Positions 8,279 through 18,276 of a DNA stretch of 64,000 bases are shown here, piece by piece. The notes beneath the pieces were generated by a model that was given only the letters and a program-made list of their open reading frames with translations, ran no database searches and was not told the DNA's origin. How positions within the stretch are numbered: the stretch's first letter is position 1; each line of letters opens with the position of its first letter. The position numbers and the translations under genes are program-made. The stretch lies in assembly GCA_017475185.1 (NCBI GenBank), contig JAFVGB010000015.1, positions 1 to 64,000 of the forward strand. Reading direction: 5' to 3'. Source of the stretch: Clostridia bacterium. Lineage in GTDB: Bacteria; Bacillota_A; Clostridia; TANB77; CAG-508.

Positions 8279-10654
8279 ATGTTTTTTAGAATTTTAAAAT
8301 TAGACTTAAAAAAGAAAAAAGTTATGAACTTTTTATTACTGTTATTCATTATTTTAGCAACAATATTTTCAGCAAGTGGCTTAAATAATATAGCAACAGT
8401 AATGAGTGGAACAGATTATTATTTTGAGAAAGCGGGAATAGGTGATTACTATATAGTGTGTTCAAAAGATAATAATGTTCCAGAATTATTAGGTAAAGAA
8501 GAATCAGTTAAAAGCTACAAATCTGAACCTTGTATAGTAACAATGAATAATAATATAAAAAGAGGAGACGAACCTTTAAAGGGTGGAGACAACATTGTAC
8601 TTCAAGCAATAGAGAATTCAGCTATTCATTTTTTTGATAAGGATGATAATGAAATAACAAGTGTAAAAAAAGGTGAAGTTTATTTAACTGGAAGATGCAT
8701 TGAAAAAAGTAATTTATCAATTGGAGATGAAGTAACAGTTGATATAAAAGGGCTTAAATTGAATTTAAAAGTAGCAGGAAAAGCAAAAGATGCATTTTTA
8801 GGAGCAGATTTTGTTGGAATAACAAGAGTAATACTAAATAAAGAGGATTACGAAACAATATTTAATACTATGTATAAAGATAATACAACAGAAGAAAAAC
8901 AAAAAAAGGGTGAAGAAATATTCTATATAGAAACAGATAATCCAAATCAAGTTGAAAAATGCTTAGGTGATGTAACATCATGTATATATAAAGCTTCAAA
9001 GGATACTGTAAAATTAACTTATGTAATGGATATGATAATTGCATTTATTGTATTAATTTTAAGTGTGTGTTTGGTTATAGTAGCATTATTGGTACTTAGA
9101 TTTACAATAGCATTTACAGTAAATGAAGAATACAGAGAAATAGGAGTTATGAAAGCGATTGGTATTAATAATAAAAGCATAAGAAATCTATATATTATTA
9201 AATACTTATCTTTAGGTATAGTTGGCTCTGCTATTGGATTATTATTAAGTATTCCATTTGGAAATATGCTTATAAAATCATCAACTGATAACATGGTACT
9301 TGGAAACTCTGTTGGAATTACTATAAATATCATAGGTGCTATATTAACAGTATTGGTAACAGTTTTATTTGCTCATATATTTACTGGAAAAGTAAAAAAA
9401 GCGTCACCAGTAGAAGCAATAAGAAATGGTCAAACAGGCGAAAGATATAAAGCAAAAACTATATATAAATTAAAAAATAGTCATATAAAACTTAATTTAT
9501 ATATGGCAATAAATGATATATTAAGTGCACCAAAAAGATTTATTACAATTATAATCTCATTTTTTGTATGTTTAGTACTTGTTTTAGGAATAGTAATTAC
9601 AACTGACACTATGAAAAGTAAGAATTTGATAACTGCATTTTTTAAAGAAAGTGATGTGTACTTTATTCCTGGTGAGATAGATGTAGATGGTTTTAATAGC
9701 ATACAATCAAAACAGGTATTTGAAGATGATTTAAAAAAATATGAGAATCTATTTGAGAAAAATGGAATTCCATGTAAATTGTGCGAAGAATTAATGTTTA
9801 ATTATAATGTAACTTTTAATGGAAATACATATAGTATAAGAACTCTTCAAGGCTTAAATATAAAGGCAGATGAATATGTGTATTATGAAGGAATTGCTCC
9901 AGTAAAAGAAAATGAGGTAGCAATAACAGACATAATATCTAAGAAACTTGGAGCAAAAATAGGAGATAAAATTACAATTGATTTTGGAAATGAAAAAAGA
10001 GAATTAATAGTAACAGCATATTTTAAATCATTAAATAATCAAGGTGAAGTAATAAGATTAAATGAGAATGCACCATCAAATTTTGATAGAATATCTAGTA
10101 CAGGTTACTATCAAATTGATTATAAAGATAATCCAACTGAAGAAGAAAGACAAAATCGTATAGAAAAAATAAAGGAATTGGTAAAATCTGAAGATGTATA
10201 TGATGCAGCAGGAACATGTACGAAGCTTCTTGGTGTTGTTGATACAATGGAAGCAGTACAATACTTATTACTTGCGATAACAATTGTAGTTGTAATACTT
10301 GTTACACTATTAATAGAGTTATCATTTATAACAAATGAAAAATCACAAATAGCTTTATTAAAAGCTATAGGATTTAAAGATGGTCATATAATCAAATGGC
10401 ATACATATAGATTTTTAGTTGCAACACTTATTGCAGAGGTGTTAGCTGCTATTTTAGCAGTACCAATAACAAGACTATGGTGTACCCCTGTTTTCGCAAT
10501 GATGGGATTAGATAAAGTTAATTTCTTAATAAATCCTGTACATGTATATTTAATATACCCAGGAATAGTATTTGTTGCAACAGTAATAATAGCAGCTTTA
10601 GCGTCATTAACAACAAAGAAAATTAAGAGTAGCGATACAGCTAATATAGAATAA
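8279..10654 (+). CDS. FtsX-family ABC transporter permease (copy 1)
   Basis: A 791-residue membrane permease with two FtsX repeats. A first helix (about 17-37) is followed by a large external domain (about 45-245), then three helices (about 250-375). After a cytoplasmic linker (VKKASPVEAIRNGQ) comes a fifth helix (about 418-440), a second external domain (about 445-650) and three more helices. This topology is typical of type VII ABC exporters or mechanotransmitters. It is paired with the ATPase at 10675. It shares its first codons, its ribosome site AGGAGAAATAAAAG and its end KIKSSDTANIE with the permease at 11476, so the two arose by duplication. The substrate is unknown; resistance to peptide antibiotics is possible. 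Confidence 0.88.
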   Translation: MFFRILKLDLKKKKVMNFLLLLFIILATIFSASGLNNIATVMSGTDYYFEKAGIGDYYIVCSKDNNVPELLGKEESVKSYKSEPCIVTMNNNIKRGDEPLKGGDNIVLQAIENSAIHFFDKDDNEITSVKKGEVYLTGRCIEKSNLSIGDEVTVDIKGLKLNLKVAGKAKDAFLGADFVGITRVILNKEDYETIFNTMYKDNTTEEKQKKGEEIFYIETDNPNQVEKCLGDVTSCIYKASKDTVKLTYVMDMIIAFIVLILSVCLVIVALLVLRFTIAFTVNEEYREIGVMKAIGINNKSIRNLYIIKYLSLGIVGSAIGLLLSIPFGNMLIKSSTDNMVLGNSVGITINIIGAILTVLVTVLFAHIFTGKVKKASPVEAIRNGQTGERYKAKTIYKLKNSHIKLNLYMAINDILSAPKRFITIIISFFVCLVLVLGIVITTDTMKSKNLITAFFKESDVYFIPGEIDVDGFNSIQSKQVFEDDLKKYENLFEKNGIPCKLCEELMFNYNVTFNGNTYSIRTLQGLNIKADEYVYYEGIAPVKENEVAITDIISKKLGAKIGDKITIDFGNEKRELIVTAYFKSLNNQGEVIRLNENAPSNFDRISSTGYYQIDYKDNPTEEERQNRIEKIKELVKSEDVYDAAGTCTKLLGVVDTMEAVQYLLLAITIVVVILVTLLIELSFITNEKSQIALLKAIGFKDGHIIKWHTYRFLVATLIAEVLAAILAVPITRLWCTPVFAMMGLDKVNFLINPVHVYLIYPGIVFVATVIIAALASLTTKKIKSSDTANIE

Positions 10655-10674
10655 AAAGAAAGGAAGTATAGAAA

Positions 10675-11442
10675 ATGTCAAAAATAATAGAAGTTAAAGA
10701 TCTTTGTAAAACTTATGTGATTAATAAAAGACAAAATAATGTATTGAAAAATGTTAACCTTAGTGTTGAAGAAGGAGAAATGGTTGCAATTATGGGACCT
10801 TCTGGATCTGGAAAATCTACATTACTTTATACAGTTTCAGGAATGGATAATGCAACTTGTGGACAAATAAAATTTAATGGAAAAGATATAACAAAATTAA
10901 AAAGCAAAAAATTAGCAGAAGTGCGTTTAAGTGAAATGGGATTTATATTTCAACAAATGTACATGATGAAAAACTTAACTGTATTAGATAACATTGTATT
11001 ACCAGCAATAAGAAATACTAAATCAAAACAATCCAAAAAAGAAAAAATTAAGCATGCAGAAGAGTTAATGAGAAAACTTGGAATAATCAAAATTGCTGAT
11101 AATGATATAAATGAAGTATCAGGTGGTCAACTTCAAAGAGCATGTATTTGTAGAAGTATGATAAATAATCCTAAAGTAATATTTGCAGATGAGCCAACAG
11201 GTTCTTTAAACAGAACATCATCTGAAGAAGTAATGGATGAATTAGTTAAGCTAAATAAAGAAGGAACAACAATTATGATGGTAACACATGATGCTAAAAT
11301 TGCAGCAAAATGTTCTAGAGTTTTATACATAGTTGATGGAAATATTCAAGGTGAATTTGAGTTATCAAATAAATTTTCTGATAAAGAAGAAATGGAAAGA
11401 GAAAGAGCTTTAAATAACTGGTTAATGGAACTTGGTTGGTAA
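10675..11442 (+). CDS. ABC transporter ATP-binding protein
   Basis: The 255-residue ATPase belongs to the MacB/LolD/BceA group. Walker A GPSGSGKST (about 42-50), Q-loop FIFQQMYMMKNLT, signature VSGGQLQRACICRSM (about 145), Walker B VIFADEPTGSLN and the switch histidine in VTHDAK are all present. It lies 20 bases after permease 1 and 33 bases before permease 2, so one ATPase probably serves both, as a heterodimer or two alternate complexes. Confidence 0.92.
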   Translation: MSKIIEVKDLCKTYVINKRQNNVLKNVNLSVEEGEMVAIMGPSGSGKSTLLYTVSGMDNATCGQIKFNGKDITKLKSKKLAEVRLSEMGFIFQQMYMMKNLTVLDNIVLPAIRNTKSKQSKKEKIKHAEELMRKLGIIKIADNDINEVSGGQLQRACICRSMINNPKVIFADEPTGSLNRTSSEEVMDELVKLNKEGTTIMMVTHDAKIAAKCSRVLYIVDGNIQGEFELSNKFSDKEEMERERALNNWLMELGW

Positions 11443-11475
11443 ACTGATGCTGAATAGAAGAAGGAGAAATAAAAG

Positions 11476-13857
11476 ATGTTTTTTAGAATTCTAAAATTAG
11501 ACTTAAAAAAGAAAAAAGTTATGAATGTATTAATACTAATTTTTATTACTTTAACAACAATATTTTTTGCCAGTGGATTAAATAATATTGTTACTGTATT
11601 AAATGGAACAGATTATTACTTTGATAAAGCTGGAGTAGGAGATTATGCATTATTAGCAACAGGTGATGATAAAATATTTGAAATATTAGATAATTCAGAA
11701 GCGGTAAAAAATTATAGATATGATACAGGTATAGCAGTTTCCAAAGAAAATTTGAAAATTCAAGGCAATAAAATAGATAGTAATTCTAATATTATATTTC
11801 AATCATTAGAAAATTCAAGTATACATTTTTTTGATAAAGACAATAATGAAATACAAAATGTGTTAAAAGGTGAAGTGTATACTACTGCAAATTTTATGAA
11901 AGATAATAATCTATCAATTGGTGATAAAATTAGTGTAGACTTAGATGATATTAAGATTGATTTGAAAATAGCAGGAAAAGCCAAAGATGCATTTTTAGGA
12001 TCAGGATTTATAGGAACTATAAGATTAATTATAAATGATGATGATTATAAAATTATAAAAGAACATTTAGAGGATAATGATTCATTACAAGAAAACACTT
12101 CTTCATCAATGGTAAACAGAGCTTTTTATATTGAAACAGATAATCCTAGTGAAATTGAAAAATGTTTAAGTGATGCAACTTCAGTTAAGTTTAAGGGAAG
12201 AAGAGATTCTATTAAATTATGTTATGTTATGGATTTAATAGTTGCATTTATTGTTTTAGCTTTAAGTGTTTGCTTAATAATTGTGGCACTTTTAATTCTA
12301 AAATTTACAATTACATTTACTATAAACGATGAATACAGAGAAATAGGTGTAATGAAGGCAATTGGAATTAATAATAAAAGTATAAGGGAATTATATATTG
12401 TTAAATATTTTTCATTAGCATTTATAGGGGCTGTTATTGGCTTTATTATCAGTAATCCATTTGGAGATATGCTTATAAAATCAGCAGCTGAAAATATGGT
12501 TCTTGGTAATTCAGTTGGAAATATCTTAAATATAATCGGGGCAATACTTGTAGTACTTATAACAGTTCTATTTGCTTATATTTATACAAGAAAAGTAAAA
12601 AAAGCTTCACCAGTTGATGCAATAAGAAATGGTCAAACAGGAGAAAGATACAAATCAAAAACTATATATAAATTAAAAAATAGTCATGTTAGATTAAATT
12701 TATATTTGGCAATTAATGATATATTAAGTGCTCCTAGAAGATTTATAACTATCATAATATCATTCTTTTTATGTTTGATATTTGTACTAGGAATAGTAAT
12801 AACAACAGATACAATGAAAAGTAAAAACTTAATTACAAACTTCTGCACAGAAAGTGATGCATATTTTATGCCAAATGATGCACAAGACATGTTTAAATAT
12901 AAATCAGTGGAAGAATTAGATGAAAAAATGATAAAAAAATATGAAAAATTATTTGCTGAAAATGGCATGCCTTGTAAAATAAGCGTAGATTTACAGTATA
13001 GCTATAAAATCTCGTTCAATGGAAATACATATAATCTAAGATGTCAAAAAGGTTTTCATATAAACCCAGAAGATTATTCATATAATAGTGGAATTACACC
13101 ATTAAAAGAAAATGAAATTGCCATAACAGATAAAGTTTCTGAAATGACAGGAGCTAAAATAGGAGATAAAGTAAAAGTTGATTTAGGAGACGGAGAAAAA
13201 GAACTAATAATTACAGCATCATATTCAACATTAAACTATTTAGGTGAAATAATAAGATTTAGTGAAAATGTACCAACAGATTATGATAAACTTGCAGGTT
13301 CACAATATTTCCAAGTTGACTTTTTAGATAATCCAAGTGCAGATGAGATAAATAATCGTATACAAAAGATGAGAGAATTATTAGATACAGATGCTGTATA
13401 TGATGCACCAGAACTTTGCAGAACTCTTATGACAGGAGTTGCCGACACTATGGAAACTGTACAATATTTGTTATTAGCAATTACAATTATAATTGTAATG
13501 TTAGTTATAGTATTAATGGAATTATCTTTTGTAGCAAATGAAAAATCTCAAATAGCTTTATTAAAAGCAATAGGATTTGAAGATAAACAAATAATAAAAT
13601 GGCATATATACAGATTCTTTTTAGTTGCAGTTGTTTCAGCAATATTAGCAGCAATACTTGCAATACCAATAACTGAATTGTGGTGCAATCCAATTTTTGG
13701 AATGATGGGTTCAAATCATATTAATTATTATATAAATCCAATAAAAATATTCTTAATATATCCAGGAATAGTAGTTGGTGTAACTATAATAGTTTCATGG
13801 TTGTCAGCACTTGTTATTAAAAAAATTAAGAGTAGTGATACAGCTAATATAGAATAA
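11476..13857 (+). CDS. FtsX-family ABC transporter permease (copy 2)
   Basis: A 793-residue paralogue of the permease at 8279, with the same order of helices and two external domains. The start MFFRILKLDLKKKKVMN and the end KIKSSDTANIE are the same in both. The external domains differ most, which suggests that the two copies bind different ligands or form a heterodimer. The leader AAGGAGAAATAAAAG is also shared, so the duplicated block includes the ribosome site. The two-component genes follow directly. Confidence 0.88.
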   Translation: MFFRILKLDLKKKKVMNVLILIFITLTTIFFASGLNNIVTVLNGTDYYFDKAGVGDYALLATGDDKIFEILDNSEAVKNYRYDTGIAVSKENLKIQGNKIDSNSNIIFQSLENSSIHFFDKDNNEIQNVLKGEVYTTANFMKDNNLSIGDKISVDLDDIKIDLKIAGKAKDAFLGSGFIGTIRLIINDDDYKIIKEHLEDNDSLQENTSSSMVNRAFYIETDNPSEIEKCLSDATSVKFKGRRDSIKLCYVMDLIVAFIVLALSVCLIIVALLILKFTITFTINDEYREIGVMKAIGINNKSIRELYIVKYFSLAFIGAVIGFIISNPFGDMLIKSAAENMVLGNSVGNILNIIGAILVVLITVLFAYIYTRKVKKASPVDAIRNGQTGERYKSKTIYKLKNSHVRLNLYLAINDILSAPRRFITIIISFFLCLIFVLGIVITTDTMKSKNLITNFCTESDAYFMPNDAQDMFKYKSVEELDEKMIKKYEKLFAENGMPCKISVDLQYSYKISFNGNTYNLRCQKGFHINPEDYSYNSGITPLKENEIAITDKVSEMTGAKIGDKVKVDLGDGEKELIITASYSTLNYLGEIIRFSENVPTDYDKLAGSQYFQVDFLDNPSADEINNRIQKMRELLDTDAVYDAPELCRTLMTGVADTMETVQYLLLAITIIIVMLVIVLMELSFVANEKSQIALLKAIGFEDKQIIKWHIYRFFLVAVVSAILAAILAIPITELWCNPIFGMMGSNHINYYINPIKIFLIYPGIVVGVTIIVSWLSALVIKKIKSSDTANIE

Positions 13858-13911
13858 AAAGTTGAAAAATTTTCCCCAATATAGTAAACTATATATCAAG
13901 AGGGGTTAATT

Positions 13912-14574
13912 ATGATAGATATTTTAATTGTAGAAGATAATAAAGAAATTTCAACACTGCTTAAAGATTTCTTAACAAAGGAAAATTATGTAGTAAGTGT
14001 TGCAGAAAGTGGAGAAAAAGCCTTGTCTCTGTACGAAAAGTACGGGGCAAGGCTAGTTCTGCTTGATATAATGTTGCCAGGAATAGATGGCTTTAATGTA
14101 TGCTCAAAAATAAGAGAAAATTCAAATACACCAATTATTATTTTAAGTGCTAAAACAGATAAGGAAGATAAACTAAATGGAATTGTTTTAGGAGCAGATG
14201 ATTATATTGAAAAACCAATAGATATAGATATTTTGTTAGCCAAGATAAATGGTATTTTTAAAAGGAGATATGATATAGACAAAATAGTTGAAGGTAATTT
14301 GGTACTAAATACAGTTAAACAAACCTTAACTGTAGGAAAAAAAGAATATGAATTAACATCAAAAGAATGTGAATTATTAAAAATACTAATAGAAAATAAA
14401 AATACAACATTAAAAAAAGAATATCTATTTAACACAATCTGGGGAAGTGACAGTGAAACTGAATTCCAATCATTAACTGTACATATAAAATGGTTAAGAG
14501 AAAAAATAGAAGAAAACCCAAAAGAACCAAAACACATAATAACAGTTTGGGGAGTGGGGTATAGATTCGAATGA
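13912..14574 (+). CDS. OmpR/PhoB-type response regulator
   Basis: 220 residues. The receiver domain has VEDNKE near the start, phosphoacceptor Asp in LVLLDIMLPG (about 51), Thr/Ser in IILSAKTDKED and Lys in IEKPID. The DNA-binding winged helix follows from about 125, ending LTVHIKWLREKIEENP..ITVWGVGYRFE. AGAGGGG precedes the ATG. It overlaps the kinase gene by four bases. Its place directly after the ABC cluster suggests that it controls those genes, as in Bce-type modules. Confidence 0.92.
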   Translation: MIDILIVEDNKEISTLLKDFLTKENYVVSVAESGEKALSLYEKYGARLVLLDIMLPGIDGFNVCSKIRENSNTPIIILSAKTDKEDKLNGIVLGADDYIEKPIDIDILLAKINGIFKRRYDIDKIVEGNLVLNTVKQTLTVGKKEYELTSKECELLKILIENKNTTLKKEYLFNTIWGSDSETEFQSLTVHIKWLREKIEENPKEPKHIITVWGVGYRFE

Positions 14575-15665
14575 AAAAGTTTATGAAATATTTTTGGGGA
14601 GTAATTATCTTAGAGATAATAATAATAGCACTTACAAATTTTGTATATATACAAAATTCAAAGCATATAGATAGTGAAATTATACGTGAAGAAAATGATG
14701 GAACAATTGTATATAAAACAGAGTATAAATCTAATAATGATAAGTCTAATATAGTTTTAATAAACTGTGCATTAGGCACTGTTGTAGTACTATCAGTAGG
14801 TACATATATTTATATAAATAAAAGAATAATAAAGCCATTTTCAAATATAAAAGATCTTCCATATGAACTAGCAAAAGGAAATTTAAACATTCCGCTAAAA
14901 GAACAAAAAAATAAATACTTTGGAAAATTTACATGGGGAATGGACATGCTTCGTGAAAATTTGGAAGACAGTAAAAAAAGAGAACTTAAATATCAAAAAG
15001 AAAAAAAGACATTAATATTATCATTATCACATGATATAAAAACACCATTATCTGCAATTAAACTATATTCCACGGCTTTAAAAGAAAATTTATACGATAC
15101 AGAAGAAAAAAGAATAGAAGTTATAGATGGAATTTTAAAAAATACAGATGAAATAGAACAATATGTAAATGAAATAGTTAAAAATTCTAGAGAAGACTTT
15201 ATGGAGCTTCAGGTAAAAGATGGCGGTTTTTATTTAAAAGAGGTAATGGAAAAAATACAAGCATATTACGCAGATAAACTAGAAACACTTCATACAGAAT
15301 TTTTTGTAGCAGATTATGGAGATTGTTTATTAAAAGGTGATGAAGATAGGATTATAGAAGTAATTCAAAATGTTATAGAAAATGCAATAAAATATGGCGA
15401 TGGAAAACAAATTACAATCTCATTTTCTGAAGAAGAAGACTGTAAATTAATTTCAGTATTAAATACGGGATGTAGCTTAAAAGAAGAAGATTTACCACAT
15501 ATTTTTGATTCTTTTTATAGAGGCAGCAATTCTAAAAAGCAAGAAGGAAGTGGACTTGGACTGTATATTTGTAAGCAATTAATGCATAAAATGGATGGCG
15601 AAATTTTTGCTAAAATTAAAGAGGATAATTGTTTCGAGGCAACTGTTGTTGTGAGAAAATTATAA
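14571..15665 (+). CDS. Sensor histidine kinase
   Basis: A 364-residue membrane kinase. Two helices (about 7-28 and 60-83) enclose a short external loop, then a HAMP-like segment, and the H-box LSLSHDIKTPLSAIKLY at about 148-164. N, G1 and G2 boxes follow: NVIENAIKYGDG, then GSGLGLYICKQLM. The short sensing loop fits kinases that receive their signal from a neighbouring ABC transporter. The ATG lies inside the end of the response regulator gene (ATGA overlap), so the two are translationally coupled. Confidence 0.92.
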   Translation: MKKFMKYFWGVIILEIIIIALTNFVYIQNSKHIDSEIIREENDGTIVYKTEYKSNNDKSNIVLINCALGTVVVLSVGTYIYINKRIIKPFSNIKDLPYELAKGNLNIPLKEQKNKYFGKFTWGMDMLRENLEDSKKRELKYQKEKKTLILSLSHDIKTPLSAIKLYSTALKENLYDTEEKRIEVIDGILKNTDEIEQYVNEIVKNSREDFMELQVKDGGFYLKEVMEKIQAYYADKLETLHTEFFVADYGDCLLKGDEDRIIEVIQNVIENAIKYGDGKQITISFSEEEDCKLISVLNTGCSLKEEDLPHIFDSFYRGSNSKKQEGSGLGLYICKQLMHKMDGEIFAKIKEDNCFEATVVVRKL

Positions 15666-15853
15666 TTGAAACTTGCAAAGTCTTATTCAACTAAAATAGT
15701 TTTTATAGGTTCAATAGTAGGAATTTGTTTAACAAGAAAGAAAAAATAATTATTCAACCATTAGTTGATATAAAAAAACACCCCACTCAACCAATGGTAT
15801 GTGTACTTTTTAATAATAATATTTTACACTTAAATCGAAGGAGGTAAAGATAT
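15666..15853. other. Intergenic region before XRE regulator
   Basis: AT-rich, with no convincing reading frame. Two related words, ATTCAACTAAAA and ATTCAACCATTAGTTGA, and a later ACTCAACCAATGG might be operator-like sites, but no clear dyad is present. GAAGGAGG precedes the next gene. Confidence 0.35.
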
Positions 15854-16465
15854 ATGGATCAGATTAAAATTGGAAAATTTATAGCAGAATGTAGAAGAAG
15901 GAATAATTTAACTCAAATGCAACTTGCAGAAAAATTAAATATAACGGATAGAGCTATATCTAAATGGGAGAATGGAAAAGCAATGCCTGATTCATCAATA
16001 ATGCTAGAGTTGTGCAGTGAACTTAAAATAAGTGTAAATGAATTATTAAGTGGGGAGGTATTAGAAATGAATAATTATAATGAAAAAGTTGAACAAAATT
16101 TATTTGAAATGGTAAAACAAAAAGAAGAATCAGATAAAAGATTACTAACAATGGAAATAATTATAGGAGTATTGATAAGTATTGTGTTTTTTGCATTAAT
16201 ACTTATTGCATCACTTGTAGAAATGGAAAATTGGTTAAGAATAACTCTTATTCTAACTGGTTTTATACCATTTATAATTATGCTACCATTTGCAATACGA
16301 ATAGAACAAACAGCAGGATATTATGAATGTCAAAAATGTCACCATAAGTATATTCCAACATATTCAAGTGTATTATTTGCTATGCACATGAATAGAACAA
16401 GATATATGAAATGTCCTAAATGCAATCAAAGAAGTTGGCAAAGAAAAGTTCTTACTAAAGAATAG
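15854..16465 (+). CDS. XRE-family regulator with membrane and zinc-ribbon tail
   Basis: 203 residues. The N-terminal helix-turn-helix (about 7-62) has NLTQMQLAEKLNITDRAISKWENG, the usual Cro/C1 pattern. Two transmembrane helices lie at about 97-118 and 125-147, and a C-terminal ribbon has CQKCHHKY and CPKCNQ. Such membrane-tethered XRE proteins are frequent in clostridia; their signals are mostly unknown. It lies nine bases before the CPBP protease gene, so the two form one unit. Confidence 0.85.
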   Translation: MDQIKIGKFIAECRRRNNLTQMQLAEKLNITDRAISKWENGKAMPDSSIMLELCSELKISVNELLSGEVLEMNNYNEKVEQNLFEMVKQKEESDKRLLTMEIIIGVLISIVFFALILIASLVEMENWLRITLILTGFIPFIIMLPFAIRIEQTAGYYECQKCHHKYIPTYSSVLFAMHMNRTRYMKCPKCNQRSWQRKVLTKE

Positions 16466-16474
16466 GAGGAGCTT

Positions 16475-17233
16475 ATGATGAAATATATTAAAGAAAATTG
16501 GAAGTTTTTTGCTTTTATGATTTTAATATGTATTATTGGAGGATATTTTACTACAATATATACATTACAATCATTTGATCAAAGTCTGCTCGAAGAAACA
16601 ATAAAACAAATAGGTTCAAAAGAGTTATTTATTGCTGTTTCGGTAGCACAAATATCTTTATATGCCGTTATATTTGCAGGTATAGGAATAATACTATCTA
16701 ACAAGATAGGTTTGTGGAAAAAGTTTGAAATAAACAAAAAAGCAATTATAGGAGTTATTGTAATTTCAATTCTTGGAGGGCTAGGTTTAAGCGTAGTTGA
16801 TAGATATATATTTGGAAGTTTTATTAATCCGGTATTACATAGCTATGATAATAAACCAACTTTTGAATATATTGTTTCAGCATTTACTTATGGTGGTGTA
16901 TTTGAAGAAATACTAATGAGATTATTTTTAATGTCATTATTTTCATGGATTATAGCTAAAATATTTTATAGAAAAGAAAAAGAAATACCTACAAAAGTAT
17001 TTGCAATATCAAATATAATAACTGCTTTATTATTTGCAGCAGGACATATACCTGCAACTATTAAAACATTTGGATATATTGATGCTTTATTATTATTTAG
17101 ATGTTTCCTTATGAATGGAGCATTTGGTATAGCTTTTGGATGGTTATATAGAAAATATGGAATAGGATATTCTATGTTAGCGCATTTTGGAGCTCATCTA
17201 ATATCTAAAGTAATATGGCTATTATTTATATAA
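16475..17233 (+). CDS. CPBP family intramembrane metalloprotease
   Basis: A 252-residue protein with about seven hydrophobic segments. The motifs of the CAAX-protease/bacteriocin-processing family are present: FEEILMR (EExxxR, at about 148), FAAGHIP (FxxxH) and a late HFGAHLIS. AGGAGG precedes the ATG. It may process peptides or act in self-immunity, which fits the upstream membrane-bound regulator. The substrate is unknown. Confidence 0.85.
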   Translation: MMKYIKENWKFFAFMILICIIGGYFTTIYTLQSFDQSLLEETIKQIGSKELFIAVSVAQISLYAVIFAGIGIILSNKIGLWKKFEINKKAIIGVIVISILGGLGLSVVDRYIFGSFINPVLHSYDNKPTFEYIVSAFTYGGVFEEILMRLFLMSLFSWIIAKIFYRKEKEIPTKVFAISNIITALLFAAGHIPATIKTFGYIDALLLFRCFLMNGAFGIAFGWLYRKYGIGYSMLAHFGAHLISKVIWLLFI

Positions 17234-17290
17234 CTTGTTTGCAATATTTTGGTGTTACGAGCAAGAAAAATAATAAATTATAAATACATG

Positions 17291-17327
17291 AAAAACATTG
17301 AACAAAATTTAGTTCAATGTTTTTTTG
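17291..17327 (+). terminator. Terminator after CPBP gene
   Basis: AACATTGAAC..GTTCAATGTT hairpin followed by seven T. Nearly the same hairpin recurs at 19343-19380, as part of a larger repeated segment. Confidence 0.85.
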
Positions 17328-17410
17328 TATAATTTTGAAAAAAATTGCAACACTAACAATATAAAACTTTGAAATCGGAACCGTCCTCTTTTCCTGAAAA
17401 ATGAAGGAGG
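17326..17410 (+). repeat. spoVT leader copy 1 (with partial GGGACGG element)
   Basis: TGTATAATTTTGAAAA..TTGCAACACTAACAATATAAAACTTTGAAA matches the segments at 18139 and 19378. It ends in TCGGAACCGTCC and GAAAAATGAAGGAGG, as copy 2 does, but is not followed by spoVT; the orphan gene at 17536 follows instead. A possible sigma-G promoter is GTATA-N17-AACACTA. Confidence 0.75.
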
Positions 17411-17425
17411 TACTGGTGGTTTAAT

Positions 17426-17454
17426 TTGATTAACTTCACATAATGTGATATAAT
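17426..17454 (+). promoter_or_regulatory. Sigma-A promoter for the 17536 gene
   Basis: TTGATT (17426-17431) and TATAAT (17449-17454) with a 17-base spacer. The leader then contains GCGATAGCTATCTCG, a short dyad. Confidence 0.75.
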
Positions 17455-17535
17455 ATAGGTTGAGGTATGCGATAGCTATCTCGTTAAGTAACAAATCAAA
17501 ACTTTAGACGCCCAATAAGGGCAAGGAGGTACAAC

Positions 17536-18093
17536 ATGAGATTTCCTGTACTTACAGAGAATCCGAAAGATTCAAGTGGATTACAGTCCAACAACTACAT
17601 GATGCAGAAAAGATGCGTGGAGTGTATTTTCAGCGTAGCTCAAGCACTAATCTGCCGGTTGAACGGAGTGGAAAGAAGTGATGATGTAAAGCTAAGATAC
17701 ATCAGTGTCACGGATTGTCATAATGGAGCTAACGACTGGTTTAGTGTAAATATTGGCATCTCACGTAATGGGTATGCCACAGAATACAGCACGTTTACGA
17801 CTCCAAGTGACACACAGGAAATGCGGCACGTATTCAGAGAAATCTTTGAGCAGTACGCAGAAGTAGAGGATATATTTAATTCAGAAGCTGAACTTGAAGG
17901 TGTCTGCTTGAATATTGCTGGATTCGGAAAAAAATTTCTGTCGGATTTCGGCAGTTACATCAACACTGTGGAAGGAATGATGGATTCTAAGATTATCAAT
18001 CAATACGGATTCATCAATTGGTTCGGGATACCAAAAGAATCTTTCACTGAGATGAGAAAGAAATTCGATGAATTGACATCACGATATTGCTGA
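17536..18093 (+). CDS. Orphan protein, foreign-looking composition
   Basis: A 185-residue soluble protein, beginning MRFPVLTENPKDSSG, that I do not recognise. AAGGAGG lies seven bases before the ATG. Its GC content and codons (CTG, CGG, GTC, GGC) clearly differ from the neighbouring genes. CGG is read in frame as Arg at codons 41 (17656) and 97 (17824); a +1 shift at the first would hit TGA at once. It is a single-gene unit with its own promoter and terminator and is placed between two copies of the spoVT leader, so it looks inserted. Confidence 0.65.
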   Translation: MRFPVLTENPKDSSGLQSNNYMMQKRCVECIFSVAQALICRLNGVERSDDVKLRYISVTDCHNGANDWFSVNIGISRNGYATEYSTFTTPSDTQEMRHVFREIFEQYAEVEDIFNSEAELEGVCLNIAGFGKKFLSDFGSYINTVEGMMDSKIINQYGFINWFGIPKESFTEMRKKFDELTSRYC

Positions 18094-18099
18094 TTTGTT

Positions 18100-18136
18100 A
18101 GGCAACTCCAGATTTATTACTGGGGTTGCTTTTTTA
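18100..18136 (+). terminator. Terminator of the 17536 gene
   Basis: GGCAACTCCAG..CTGGGGTTGC stem followed by a T-run. Confidence 0.88.
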
Positions 18137-18138
18137 TT

Positions 18139-18276
18139 GTATAATTTTGAAAATTCTTGCAATACTAACAATATAAAACTTTGAAAATGGAAAAAGGGAC
18201 GGTTCCAAATTCCCATTTTCAAAAAATGGGAAATCGGAACCGTCCCAATTTCCCGAAAAATGAAGGAGGAAAACAA
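18139..18276 (+). repeat. spoVT leader copy 2 with complete GGGACGG hairpin
   Basis: The same leader as copies 1 and 3 (GTATA, 17 bases, AATACTA; then CAATATAAAACTTTGAAAA), here carrying an inserted GGGACGGTTCC..GGAACCGTCCC element with CCCATTTT..AAAATGGG inner arms, just before AAGGAGGAAAACAA. Confidence 0.8.
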
